Of a DNA stretch of 64,000 nucleotides, positions 34,699-44,423 are shown in pieces (position 1 is the stretch's first letter; each line of letters begins with the position of its first letter). This stretch comes from Stenotrophomonas nematodicola (lineage in GTDB: Bacteria; Pseudomonadota; Gammaproteobacteria; Xanthomonadales; Xanthomonadaceae). The stretch lies in the NCBI RefSeq assembly GCF_009467805.1, contig NZ_WIAY01000001.1:996982-1060981 (forward strand), given 5' to 3'. Under the pieces are notes generated by a model. That model was not told the origin of the DNA. It did not search any database and saw nothing but the letters and a program-made list of their open reading frames with translations. The translations under genes were made by a program, and so were the position numbers.

Positions 34699-35292
34699 AT
34701 GCCCCACCTTTCCACCGCGCTGGCCGGCCTGATGGGCCTGCTGCCGCTGGCCGCCGACGGCGCCACCCCCACGCTGGACCTGCCGGCCCTGATCGAATGC
34801 CGCCAGAGCGTGGCCGACTACGCCGCCGTGGCCCCGGTGGTCGCCGACCCGCTCAAGGCGGTGGCCAGCGGCCTGCAGCCACTGCCGCAGACCAACCAGT
34901 TCATGACCGAGTTCCGCCTGGCCGCCCCGCTGACGGTGTTCGGCCAGCGCACCGAGTACGTCGCCGTGGCCGGTGCGAGCATCATGGCGATCCTGGACCT
35001 GCCCGACCCTCGCCCCCTGGCCGGCAGCTTGGCGCTGGAGACCGCGGTCGACAGCCCGGACAAGTTCATGGCCGGCCGCGAGCTGGTGAGTCGCGATGTG
35101 ACCGACCCCAGGACCGGCGAGGCACAGATCGAGTCGGTGATCCTGAGTCTGTCCACGGTCAAGAGCCACCCGGGCAAGACCCTTGCCGGCTGCACCTACA
35201 GTCTGGATCTGCCGCCGGAGGAGGAGGCGCCGGAACCGCCACCCGCCCTGCCCGTCCCGTCGGTGAATGCGGCCCCTGCCGGGGGGCGCTGA
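34699..35292 (+). CDS. Exported hypothetical protein
   Basis: 197 residues starting with a probable signal peptide (MPHLSTALAGLMGLLPLAADGA), followed by a compact domain with the strands TEFRLAAPLTVFGQRTEYVAVAG and IESVILSLSTV. It has two cysteines (IECRQS, AGCTYS) and a Pro/Glu-rich tail. The start is ATG 34699; GTG immediately upstream in frame is an alternative. Function not recognised. A hairpin GGCGCT-GAC-AGCGCC spans its stop codon, and an intrinsic terminator follows. Confidence 0.7.
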   Translation: MPHLSTALAGLMGLLPLAADGATPTLDLPALIECRQSVADYAAVAPVVADPLKAVASGLQPLPQTNQFMTEFRLAAPLTVFGQRTEYVAVAGASIMAILDLPDPRPLAGSLALETAVDSPDKFMAGRELVSRDVTDPRTGEAQIESVILSLSTVKSHPGKTLAGCTYSLDLPPEEEAPEPPPALPVPSVNAAPAGGR

Positions 35293-35325
35293 CAGCGCCG
35301 CGCATCCTGCTAGACTAAATCCAAC

Positions 35326-35350
35326 GCCCGGCTCGCCGGGTGCCTTTTTT
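35326..35350 (+). terminator. Intrinsic terminator just upstream of corC
   Basis: GCCCGG-CTCG-CCGGGT with a perfect five-base core stem is followed by GCC and then six T residues. It ends six bases before the corC start codon, so it can terminate the upstream operon or attenuate transcripts entering corC. It is one of the few hairpins in this window with a proper U-tract. Confidence 0.8.
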
Positions 35351-35356
35351 CCAGAG

Positions 35357-36238
<882 letters not shown>

Positions 36239-36246
36239 CCCACGCC

Positions 36247-37509
36247 ATGCGGCCCCTGCTGATGCGGTGGCCGTTGTGCCGCCTGTTGTTCCTGTCGTGG
36301 GTACTTGCCCTGGCCAGCCTGCCGTCGATGGCGCTGGCCCAGGAGGCCCCTGCCCCGCCGCCGGCGCCTGTCGCCGCTGACCCTGCCACGCCCGCACCGC
36401 GCATCGGCGTGGTGACCATGCAGCCGGGCGAGATCTTCTTCGAGCGCTTCGGCCACGATGCGCTGGTGGTGGTGGACCCGGTGACCGGCGCGGCCACTTC
36501 CTACAATTTCGGCTACTTCGATCCGTCCGAACCGGACTTCATCGGCCGCTTCGTGCGCGGCGAGATGATGTACTACCTGGTGGCGCTGCCGCTGGAGCAG
36601 GACCTGTCCTATTACCGCGACAGCGGCCGCGGCGCGAGCATCCAGTGGCTGGACCTAAACCCGCAGCAGGCGCGCGCACTGGCCGCTTCGCTGGCCGAGC
36701 GCGCCAAGCCGGAAAATGCGCGTTACCACTACGACTACTACACCGCCAACTGCGCCACGATGGTGCGCGACGCGGTTGACCAGGCCCTCGGCGGCGGACT
36801 GCATTCACAGCTGTCCGGGCGCTCGCGCGGCAACACCTACCGCAGCGAATCGGTGCGGCTGGCCTCGCCGTCGCCCTGGATGTGGCTGGGCTTCGATATC
36901 GGTCTGGGACCGTTCGCCGATGCGCCGCTGTCGCGCTGGCAGGAAGCGTTCGTGCCGATGCGCCTGGCCGATGCGCTCCGCCAGGCGCGCAACAGCGACG
37001 GTCGCCCGCTGGTGCAGGCCGAGCAGGTGCTGCTGCCGCACCGGATCGCACCGGAGCCGGCCGAATCGGCACGCCGCTGGTGGCCCTGGCTGCTGTGTGG
37101 GCTGATTGCCGCCGCGGGCGTGGTGGCGCTGCGTGCGCGGCGGCGCTGGCTGGGCGGCATCGCGCTGCCGTTCTGGCTGTTCTGCGGCATTGCCGGTGCG
37201 CTGCTGACCTACCTGTGGGGCTTCAGTGCCCACCAGGCTGCGTGGGCCAACCGCAACCTGCTGCAGCTCTCGCCGCTGTGCCTGCTGCTGCTGCCCGGCG
37301 CCATCAGCCTGCTGCGCGGCCGCCAGCCGTGGCGCGGCTTCCGCGCCGTGCTGTGGGCGGTGGCCCTGCTGTCCGGGCTGGGCCTGGTCCTGCACTGGCT
37401 GACCCTGCAGGCGCAGTACAACCTGCAGTGGATCGTGCTGCTGCTGCCGATCCACATCGCCCTGGCCTGGGCACTGGGCCGCCGTGACTTGCCCGTCACG
37501 ACCCGCTGA
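36247..37509 (+). CDS. DUF4105 (Lnb_N-like) membrane protein
   Basis: 420 residues: an N-terminal signal or anchor (LFLSWVLALASLPSMALAQ), then a periplasmic domain with RFGHDALVVVDP and a later TANCATMVRDAVDQALGG. Conserved His and Cys at those positions are the likely catalytic pair of the DUF4105 family. From about residue 270 there are four or five membrane helices. The domain has been linked to lipoprotein N-acylation (Lnb) in other phyla, which would be notable here because lnt normally follows corC. That link is from memory of the family and is not shown by the sequence. The start overlaps nothing; a TTG at 36235 is less likely than ATG 36247. Confidence 0.8.
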   Translation: MRPLLMRWPLCRLLFLSWVLALASLPSMALAQEAPAPPPAPVAADPATPAPRIGVVTMQPGEIFFERFGHDALVVVDPVTGAATSYNFGYFDPSEPDFIGRFVRGEMMYYLVALPLEQDLSYYRDSGRGASIQWLDLNPQQARALAASLAERAKPENARYHYDYYTANCATMVRDAVDQALGGGLHSQLSGRSRGNTYRSESVRLASPSPWMWLGFDIGLGPFADAPLSRWQEAFVPMRLADALRQARNSDGRPLVQAEQVLLPHRIAPEPAESARRWWPWLLCGLIAAAGVVALRARRRWLGGIALPFWLFCGIAGALLTYLWGFSAHQAAWANRNLLQLSPLCLLLLPGAISLLRGRQPWRGFRAVLWAVALLSGLGLVLHWLTLQAQYNLQWIVLLLPIHIALAWALGRRDLPVTTR

Positions 37510-37515
37510 CGCACG

Positions 37516-38523
37516 ATGCCCGCCATGCAGACCGTCCCGATCGCCAATCCCGCCTGCGTCATCAACTGCGTGCACTACGACGACCAGGGCAAGCGCCTCG
37601 ACATCAGCCTGGATGCGATCAGCGACGTGATCGAAAGCGGCAACGGCTTCGTCTGGGTGGGCCTGTACGAGCCTGACGACCGCGTGCTGCTGAAGCTGCA
37701 GGAAGAGTTCTGCCTGCACTCGCTGGCCATCGAGGATGCGCGCAACGCGCACCAGCGTCCGAAGGTGGAGGCGTACGGCAATTCGCTGTTCGTGGTGGTC
37801 ACCACCGCGCAGATGGTCGACGAGCGCATCGAATACGGTGAGACCCATGCCTTCCTCGGCCCGCGCTTCCTGGTCACGGTGCGCCACGGCGCGTCGCTGT
37901 CCTACGCCGCGCCGCGCGCGCGGGTGGAACGTGAGCCGGAGCTGCTGCGCCGAATGGGGCCCTCGTACTGCCTGTATGCGGTGCTGGATTTCGTGGTCGA
38001 CAACTACCTGCCGATCACCCAGCGCTACCGCGACACGCTGGAGCTGCTGGAGAAGGACATCTTCGCCGACCGCTACAAGCGCCAGACCGTGGTGCGGCTG
38101 TACGAACTCAAGCGTGACCTCAACAAGATGCGCATGGCCGTGGCCCCGCTGCAGGACATGCTCTCGCAGATCAAGCGCTACCAGGGCGAACTGGTGCCGG
38201 ACGAGGTCAAGCTGTACCTGCGCGACGTGCACGATCATGCCGTGCGCATCAGCGATGTGATCGACACCCTGCGCGAGATGCTGGGCACCGCGTTGAGCGT
38301 GAACCTGTCGCTGGTGACCCTGGCCCAGGGCGAGACGGTCAAGCGCCTGGGCGCGTGGGCCGCACTCCTCGCGGCCCCGACCTTGATCACGAGCTGGTAC
38401 GGCATGAACTTCACCCACATGCCCGAACTGGACAAGCCGTGGGCCTACCCGGCGATGATCATCGGCGTGGGCGCGGTCTGCGTGGGCCTGTACCGCCTGT
38501 TCAAGCGCGTACGCTGGCTGTAG
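37516..38523 (+). CDS. corA: CorA family magnesium/cobalt transporter
   Basis: 335-residue divalent-cation channel subunit (homopentamer). A large cytoplasmic domain is followed by two C-terminal membrane helices. The selectivity motif GMN is at 296-298 in SWYGMNFTHMPEL, and a basic tail KRVRWL ends the protein. A long stalk helix is visible as ELLEKDIFADRYKRQTVVRL and beyond. It lies downstream of corC and the DUF4105 gene, which makes a small ion-related cluster. The TAG stop is part of a GTAG palindrome. A second ATG three codons in is an alternative start. Confidence 0.96.
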   Translation: MPAMQTVPIANPACVINCVHYDDQGKRLDISLDAISDVIESGNGFVWVGLYEPDDRVLLKLQEEFCLHSLAIEDARNAHQRPKVEAYGNSLFVVVTTAQMVDERIEYGETHAFLGPRFLVTVRHGASLSYAAPRARVEREPELLRRMGPSYCLYAVLDFVVDNYLPITQRYRDTLELLEKDIFADRYKRQTVVRLYELKRDLNKMRMAVAPLQDMLSQIKRYQGELVPDEVKLYLRDVHDHAVRISDVIDTLREMLGTALSVNLSLVTLAQGETVKRLGAWAALLAAPTLITSWYGMNFTHMPELDKPWAYPAMIIGVGAVCVGLYRLFKRVRWL

Positions 38524-38544
38524 TGTCGGCCGCTGGCCGGCTCC
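38520..38544. repeat. SMAG-like GTAG element overlapping the corA stop
   Basis: GTAGTGTCGGCC, a GCT loop, then GGCCGGCTCC. The TAG of the GTAG terminus is the corA stop codon. Position between convergent genes (corA and the sad-like gene) suggests use as a transcript end. Confidence 0.65.
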
Positions 38545-38602
38545 CGCAGATGCCGGCCACGCCCGTTCCAGTATTTGCGGGCCGCCACCTCGCCCCGCGT
38601 CG

Positions 38603-39967
38603 TCAGGCGACGTAGACCGTTTTGATGTTCATGAACTCGTGGATGCCGTGGTCGGCCAGCTCGCGGCCGAAGCCGGAGCGCTTGGTGCCGCCGAACGGCA
38701 GGCGTGCGTCGCTCTTGACGATGGCGTTGACGAATGCGGCGCCGCATTCCAGGCGCTTGGCGATCGCTTCGCCACGCACCGGATCGCCACTCCACACACT
38801 GCCGCCAAGACCGAAGGTGGTGTCATTGGCCACGCGCAGCGCGTCGGCATCATCGCGCACGCGCAGGATCGCGGCGACCGGTCCGAACAGCTCTTCGTCA
38901 TAGGCCGGCATGCCGGGTGCCACATGGTCGAGAATGGTTGCCGGGTAACCGGCATGCGAACCGGCCACCGGCTCGCCGCCAAGCAGCACGGTGGCGCCCT
39001 TGGCCACGCTGGCCTGCACCTGCCTGTGCAGCTCATCGCGCAGGTCGGCACGCGCCATCGGCGCCAGCGTGGTCCTGTCGTCCTGCGGGTCGCCGTAGAC
39101 GCGCTCGGCGGCCGCCGCGACGAACTTCGCCACAAAGGCATCGGCGATCGCATCGACCACCACGAAACGCTTGGCGGCGATGCAGGTCTGCCCGCTGTTG
39201 TCGAACCGCGACTTCACCGCGGCGGCGACGGTCTTGTCCAGGTCGGCGTCGTCGAGCACCACGAATGCGTCGCTGCCCCCCAGCTCCATGACGCACTTCT
39301 TGAGCTGGTCGCCGGCATTGGCGGCGATCGAGCGCCCCGCGCGCTCACTGCCGGTCAGCGTGACCGCCTTGACCCGCCTGTCGCGCAGCACCTCGGCCGC
39401 CTGGTCGTTGTCGATATGCAGCACATCGAACACACCGTCCGGCAGGCCACCATCGCGGCAGACCGCCAGGATCAGATCGGCGCACTGCGGCACGTTGCTG
39501 GCGTGCTTGAGCAGCGCCACGTTGCCGGCCATGAATGCCGGGGCGAGGAAGCGGAACACCTGCCAGATCGGAAAATTCCACGGCATCACCGCGAACACGC
39601 AGCCGATCGGCTCGTAGCGCACGTAGCTGCGCTGGGCCTCGGTGTCGATCAACTGCGGCTTGAGGTAATCGGCGGCGTGGTCGGCGTAGTACTCGCAGGC
39701 CTGCGCGCACTTCTCGATTTCGGCCAGCGCCTCGCCCTTGAGCTTGCCCATTTCGCCGGTCATTGCCTGCTGGATGTCATCCCTGCGGGCGCGCAGCTGC
39801 GCGGCGATGCCGCGCAGGATGCCACCACGCTCCTGCAGCGAGCGCGCCGTCCACAGCGGGAAGGCAGTTGCCGCTGCCGCCAGACGCTGTTCGATCCCGA
39901 CGGCATCAAGCAGTTCGTGACGGTACGTGACCTGGCCGGTCGCGGGATTGACGATTTCAACGGTCAT
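38603..39967 (-). CDS. sad: NAD(P)-dependent succinate-semialdehyde dehydrogenase (Sad/YneI-like)
   Basis: Oxidises succinate semialdehyde to succinate, the last step of GABA use. The 454 residues show the aldehyde dehydrogenase core: MPWNFPIWQVFRFLAPAFMAGN, the catalytic Glu in VMELGGSDAF, the catalytic Cys C262 in SGQTCIAAKRF, and the C-terminal LPFGGTKRSGFGREL. The short N-terminus and overall length match the YneI branch rather than the longer GabD. GGAG eight bases upstream supports ATG 39967. It lies 201 bases downstream of potI on the same strand, at the end of the putrescine cluster, which supports the substrate call. Confidence 0.9.
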   Translation of the reverse strand: MTVEIVNPATGQVTYRHELLDAVGIEQRLAAAATAFPLWTARSLQERGGILRGIAAQLRARRDDIQQAMTGEMGKLKGEALAEIEKCAQACEYYADHAADYLKPQLIDTEAQRSYVRYEPIGCVFAVMPWNFPIWQVFRFLAPAFMAGNVALLKHASNVPQCADLILAVCRDGGLPDGVFDVLHIDNDQAAEVLRDRRVKAVTLTGSERAGRSIAANAGDQLKKCVMELGGSDAFVVLDDADLDKTVAAAVKSRFDNSGQTCIAAKRFVVVDAIADAFVAKFVAAAAERVYGDPQDDRTTLAPMARADLRDELHRQVQASVAKGATVLLGGEPVAGSHAGYPATILDHVAPGMPAYDEELFGPVAAILRVRDDADALRVANDTTFGLGGSVWSGDPVRGEAIAKRLECGAAFVNAIVKSDARLPFGGTKRSGFGRELADHGIHEFMNIKTVYVA

Positions 39968-40168
39968 CGTGGTACTCCGGAAGACAGACCGTCATTCTGC
40001 GCCCGGAGGTGTGATCCGGATGTTGCCGCGGCTGGCGGGCGCCGGGCTCGGGGTGCGTCATGGCGTCGCAGGAGCCAGAGCCACAGCGCGGGCAGTCGCT
40101 TCGTCGGGGCGGGCATGGTGGGGTGCGTTGCCGGGCGCCGGCGTGGCTGGGTTGGCAGGACCGTTGCC

Positions 40169-41014
40169 TCACCCCTTGTCCTGCAGCGCCATCTGCAGAT
40201 CGCGCTGGCGGCGCTTCTCGCCGCGCGCGGTGATGTACCAGCCGATCACGGCGGCGACCGACACCGCCAGCACCATCAGGGTGGCCAGCGCGTTGATCTC
40301 CGGCTTGATGCCCATGCGCACCGAGGCGAACACCTTCATCGGCAATGTCGTGGAGTTCGGGCCTGCCACGAAGCTGGCGATCACCACGTCGTCCAGCGAC
40401 AGCGTGAAGGCCAGCAGCCAGCCGGCCACCAGCGCCGGTGCGATGATCGGCAGGGTGATCTGGAAGAACACCTTCAGGCGCCCTGCCCCAAGGTCCATCG
40501 CCGCTTCTTCCAGCGAACGGTCCAGTTCCTGCAGGCGCGAGGACACCACCACCGTTACGAACGACAGGGTGAAGGTGACATGCGCGATCCAGATCGTGAC
40601 CACGCCGCGGCTCGGGAAACCGGGAATGCCGCCCATCGACACCAGCAGGGTCATCAGCGAGAACCCGAGGATCACTTCCGGCATCACCAGCGGCGCGGTG
40701 ATCAGCGCCCCGAACACCGTCTTGCCCGGGAACTGCCGGAAACGGGTCATCACCATTGCCGCCATCGTGCCCAGCACCGTCGCAGCCGTGGCGGTCCAGA
40801 ACGCCACTTCCAGGCTGATCCACAACGCATCCAGGATCTGCCGGTTGTTGAACAGCTCACCGTACCAGCGGGTGGAGAACCCCGACCACACCGTGGCCAG
40901 CTTGGAGGCGTTGAAGGAATACACCATCAACAGCAGGATCGGCAGGTACAGGAAGGCAAAGCCCAGCCCCAGCACGCCCCAGCCCAGCCAGCGGTTGCCG
41001 CGCACCATGCTCAT
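40169..41014 (-). CDS. potI: Putrescine ABC transporter permease PotI
   Basis: Inner-membrane subunit of the PotFGHI-type polyamine importer. The 281-residue protein has six predicted helices and the EAA loop of binding-protein-dependent permeases, EEAAMDLGAGRLKVFFQITLP, which contacts the ATPase. The start overlaps the potH stop by ATGA, which excludes the longer open frame reaching 41293. Order potF-G-H-I is as in E. coli. The charged tail RGEKRRQRDLQM is cytoplasmic. Confidence 0.95.
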   Translation of the reverse strand: MSMVRGNRWLGWGVLGLGFAFLYLPILLLMVYSFNASKLATVWSGFSTRWYGELFNNRQILDALWISLEVAFWTATAATVLGTMAAMVMTRFRQFPGKTVFGALITAPLVMPEVILGFSLMTLLVSMGGIPGFPSRGVVTIWIAHVTFTLSFVTVVVSSRLQELDRSLEEAAMDLGAGRLKVFFQITLPIIAPALVAGWLLAFTLSLDDVVIASFVAGPNSTTLPMKVFASVRMGIKPEINALATLMVLAVSVAAVIGWYITARGEKRRQRDLQMALQDKG

Positions 41015-41922
41015 GACAGCTTCCCTTCCAGCTCGCGCTGCTGGAAGCGGTTGAAGACCAGGATCGGCACCAGCAGCAGCGCCAGCATCACGATCGCCAC
41101 CGCCGAGGCGGTGGGCCAGTCGCGGTTGTTGAAGAACTCGCCCCACAGCACCCGGCCGATCATCAGCGTGTCCGGCCCACCGAGCATTTCGGGAATCACG
41201 AATTCGCCCACCGCCGGGATCATCACCAGCATGCAGCCGGCGACGATGCCGCTGCGCGACAGCGGCAGGGTGATGCTCAGGAACGCCCGCCACGGCTTGG
41301 CGCCGAGGTCATAGGCGGCCTCCAGCAGACGATGGTCGAGCTTGACCAGATTGGCGTACAGCGGCAGCACCATGAACGGCAGGTAGCAGTACACGATGCC
41401 GATGTACGCGGCGGTCGGGGTGTACAGGATCTGCAGCGGCGCATCGATCAGGCCCAGCTTCATCAACCACTGGTTGAGCAGGCCGTTGCGGTCCAGGATG
41501 CCGATCCACGCGTACACGCGGATCAGGAACGAGGTCCACGACGGCAGCACCACCAGCATCATGGCCACGTTGCGCGCGGCCGGCGACATCCGCGAAATCA
41601 CGTAGGCCATCGGATAACCGATCAGCAGCGTGAGCAGTGTGGAGACCAGCGCAATCCTGATCGAACTCAGGTAGGCCAGCACGTACTGGTTGTCCTTGAC
41701 CAGCGCGGCGTAGTTGCCGAGGTTGAGATTGAGCGAGAACGCGCCGTCCACATACTCCAGCAGCCACGTGTACGGCGGCGAGCCGACCTGGGTGCGCGCG
41801 AACGAGATCATCAGGATGATCACGAATGGCACCGCGAAAAACAGCAGCAGCCACAGGTACGGCGCAGCGATCACGCCACTGCGCGTGCCGGGGAGCCAAC
41901 GCTTCCAGCCCGTGGCGTTCAT
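41011..41922 (-). CDS. potH: Putrescine ABC transporter permease PotH
   Basis: 303-residue permease partner of PotI. It has six hydrophobic helices, a characteristic YLWLLLFFAVPFVIILMISF first helix and the EAA loop EAAYDLGAKPWRAFLSITLPL. The stop overlaps the potI start, and its own ATG overlaps the potG stop (ATGA), so potG, potH and potI are translationally coupled. The start at 41922 (MNATGWKRWLPG) is set by this overlap; the open frame continues 14 codons further but would overlap potG more. Confidence 0.95.
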   Translation of the reverse strand: MNATGWKRWLPGTRSGVIAAPYLWLLLFFAVPFVIILMISFARTQVGSPPYTWLLEYVDGAFSLNLNLGNYAALVKDNQYVLAYLSSIRIALVSTLLTLLIGYPMAYVISRMSPAARNVAMMLVVLPSWTSFLIRVYAWIGILDRNGLLNQWLMKLGLIDAPLQILYTPTAAYIGIVYCYLPFMVLPLYANLVKLDHRLLEAAYDLGAKPWRAFLSITLPLSRSGIVAGCMLVMIPAVGEFVIPEMLGGPDTLMIGRVLWGEFFNNRDWPTASAVAIVMLALLLVPILVFNRFQQRELEGKLS

Positions 41923-43052
41923 GCGGTGAGCACCACGCCGTCGTTGTCGCGCCAATGCACCCACACGCTGTCGCCCCAGGTCAGCCCGTCGCTGGCCCAG
42001 CGCTGCGAGTTGGCGAAGTTGGACAGCACCTTGGCGCCGCTGGGCAGGCGCACGTGGTACACCGAATGGCTGCCGAAATAGGCGATGTCCTCGATCACGC
42101 CCTGGGCCTTGTTGGTGGCGCCCTCGGGCTCGTCCTTGCCGATCATCACCTTCTCCGGACGCAGCGCGAAGGCGACCGGCTGGCCTTCGTAACCGGTGAT
42201 CCCGTGGGCGACATAGATCGGCGCCGGGAACAGCGGGGTGCGCACCGTGACGTACTCGGGCAGGTCCTCGTCGATGACGCCGTCGAACAGGTTCACCGAC
42301 CCGATGAACTCGGCGACGAAGCGGTTGGCGGGCTGCTCGTAGATCTCGTCCGGTTTGCCGACCTGCTGGATCCAGCCAGCGTCCATCACCGCAATGCGGG
42401 TGGCCATCGTCATGGCCTCTTCCTGGTCGTGGGTGACCATCACGCAGGTCACCCCCGAGGTCTCGATGATGTTGACCAGCTCCAGCTGCATCTGCGAACG
42501 CAGCTTCTTGTCCAGCGCCCCCATCGGCTCGTCCAGCAGCAGCAGCTTGGGCCCCTTGGCCAGCGATCGCGCCAGCGCCACGCGCTGCTGCTGGCCACCG
42601 GAGAGCTGGTGCGGCCTGCGCTTGGCCAGCCTGCCCATCTGCACCAGCTCCAGCATCTCGCCCACGCGCGTACGGATCGCATCGCGCGCCATTCCGTCCT
42701 GCTTCAGGCCAAACGCGATGTTCTGCTCCACGGTCATGTGCGGAAACAGCGCGTAGGACTGGAACATCATGTTGATCGGGCGCTGGTACGGCGGCAGCGC
42801 ATTGATGCGCTGGCCATCCAGGTCGATGCTGCCGGCGGTGGGCGTCTCGAAGCCCCCCAGGCAGCGCAGCAGGGTCGACTTGCCGCTGCCCGAGCCACCC
42901 AGCAGGGCGAAGATCTCGCCCTTCCTCACGTCCAGACTGACGTCGTCAAGCGCGACGAAGCCGTCGAACTCCTTGCGCAGCGCGCGGATGGACAGATAGC
43001 CCGGTTCGAGGACCGGCACGACCTCGCCTTCCGGCTTGGCTTCTAGTGGCAT
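41919..43052 (-). CDS. potG: Putrescine ABC transporter ATP-binding protein PotG
   Basis: ATPase that powers polyamine import. From ATG 43052, which has GGAG at proper distance, the product is 377 residues, equal to E. coli PotG. Visible are Walker A GGSGSGKST, the signature LSGGQQQRVALARSL, Walker B LLLLDEPMGALD, and a C-terminal TOBE-like regulatory domain (AFALRPEKVMI). Earlier in-frame starts lack a ribosome-binding site. It is separated from potF by 132 bases containing a strong hairpin. Confidence 0.96.
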   Translation of the reverse strand: MPLEAKPEGEVVPVLEPGYLSIRALRKEFDGFVALDDVSLDVRKGEIFALLGGSGSGKSTLLRCLGGFETPTAGSIDLDGQRINALPPYQRPINMMFQSYALFPHMTVEQNIAFGLKQDGMARDAIRTRVGEMLELVQMGRLAKRRPHQLSGGQQQRVALARSLAKGPKLLLLDEPMGALDKKLRSQMQLELVNIIETSGVTCVMVTHDQEEAMTMATRIAVMDAGWIQQVGKPDEIYEQPANRFVAEFIGSVNLFDGVIDEDLPEYVTVRTPLFPAPIYVAHGITGYEGQPVAFALRPEKVMIGKDEPEGATNKAQGVIEDIAYFGSHSVYHVRLPSGAKVLSNFANSQRWASDGLTWGDSVWVHWRDNDGVVLTA

Positions 43053-43134
43053 GGGGAGCGGCTCCGGGCGCGCGTCGGGACGGGGGGAGGATCCCATTTT
43101 AACGGTCGCGGCCGCGTCATGGGCCGCAACCGAC

Positions 43135-43157
43135 ACCGCCGGCACAGGGCCGGCGGT
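43135..43157. promoter_or_regulatory. Stem-loop between potF and potG
   Basis: ACCGCCGGC - ACAGG - GCCGGCGGT, a perfect nine-base stem. It sits 28 bases after the potF stop and before potG, the place where operons for binding-protein transporters often carry an mRNA-stabilising or partial-termination hairpin, which keeps the binding protein in excess. That role is inferred. Confidence 0.55.
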
Positions 43158-43184
43158 TGAAGGGGTGTACCAGACGGGGGCGGT

Positions 43185-44288
43185 TCAGCGCCCGGTCTTG
43201 ACCTCGGTCCACAGCCGCGTGTAGAGCTTGTCCACTTCCGGGGTGTTGATCGAGTAGGTGAACATTCTGGCGGCCACGTCGGCCGGCGGGTAGATGGTCG
43301 GGTCGTTGCGGATGGCCGCGTCCACCAGCGGCGTGGCCGCCGTCACCGGGTTGGCGTAGTGGATGAAGTTGGTGTTGGCCGCGGCGACCTTGGGTTCGAG
43401 CAGGTAGTTGATGAAGGCGTAGGCGGCCTCCGGGTGCTTGGCGTCCTTGGGAATGGCCAGCATGTCGAACCACTGCGGCGCGCCCTCGCGCGGGATCGAA
43501 TAGGCCACGGTGACGCCGTTGTCGGCCTCGGCGGCACGGTCACGGGCCTGGATGATGTCACCGGACCAGCCGACCACCAGGCAGGTACCGCCGTTGGCCA
43601 GCGAGCCCACGTACTGCGAGGAGTGGAAGTTCTGCACGTACGGGCGGATGCTCTTGAGCAGCGCGGCCGCCTTCTGCAGGGTGGCCGGGTCGTTGCTGTG
43701 CGGATCCTCGCCGAGATAATGCAGCGCGATCGGGATCATGTCCGACGGGGTGTCCAGAATGGTCACGCCGCAGTCCTTCATCTTGGCGATGTTCTCCGGC
43801 TTGAACACCAGATCCCAGCTGTTGGCGATCTCGGTGCTGCCCCCGAAACGCTGCTTGAGCAGCTCCACGTTGTAGCCGATCCCGGTGGTGCCGATCATGT
43901 AGGGCACGCCGTACTGGTTGCCCGGGTCCTGCTGGGCGATGCGCTTCATCATCTCCGGGTCGAGGTTGCCCAGGTTCGGAATCCTGCTCTTGTCCAGTGG
44001 CAGGAACACACCGGCCTTGATCTGGCGCCCGAAGAAGTTCAGCGTCGGCACCACCACGTCGTAGCCGCTGTCACCGGCCAGCAGCTTGGTCTCGACCATC
44101 TCATCGCTGTCGAACACATCGTACGTCACCTTGATCCCGGTCTTCTTCTCAAAGTCCGGAATGGTGTTCTCGGCGATGTAATCGCTGTAGTTGTAGACGT
44201 TCAGCACCTTGGCGTCTTCCTGTTTGCCGCCGCCACAGGCGCTGAGCAGGGACACGGCAATGCCGAGGGTGAGGATTCGCAGCTTCAT
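43185..44288 (-). CDS. potF: Putrescine-binding periplasmic lipoprotein PotF
   Basis: Solute-binding protein of the polyamine importer. The 367-residue protein has a lipoprotein signal (MKLRILTLGIAVSLLSAC, Cys 18), whereas E. coli PotF is a soluble periplasmic protein. The mature N-terminus VLNVYNYSDYIAENTIPDFE and the ligand-site segments DVVVPTLNFFGRQ and VVGWSGDIIQARDRA are characteristic. GGAGAG precedes ATG 44288. It follows puuA by 135 bases on the same strand, so uptake and catabolism are likely co-regulated. Confidence 0.95.
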   Translation of the reverse strand: MKLRILTLGIAVSLLSACGGGKQEDAKVLNVYNYSDYIAENTIPDFEKKTGIKVTYDVFDSDEMVETKLLAGDSGYDVVVPTLNFFGRQIKAGVFLPLDKSRIPNLGNLDPEMMKRIAQQDPGNQYGVPYMIGTTGIGYNVELLKQRFGGSTEIANSWDLVFKPENIAKMKDCGVTILDTPSDMIPIALHYLGEDPHSNDPATLQKAAALLKSIRPYVQNFHSSQYVGSLANGGTCLVVGWSGDIIQARDRAAEADNGVTVAYSIPREGAPQWFDMLAIPKDAKHPEAAYAFINYLLEPKVAAANTNFIHYANPVTAATPLVDAAIRNDPTIYPPADVAARMFTYSINTPEVDKLYTRLWTEVKTGR

Positions 44289-44423
44289 CGGACTCTCCAC
44301 AGGTCAGGTGCGAGATGGGGGAACCGGCCGGACCGGCAAGACGGGTGCCAGCCTACCGGGCGCGCGCCCATTTTCCCAGCACGCGGCCCTCACGGCCTTG
44401 CCGCACCGGGTGCGTCACGGCCT

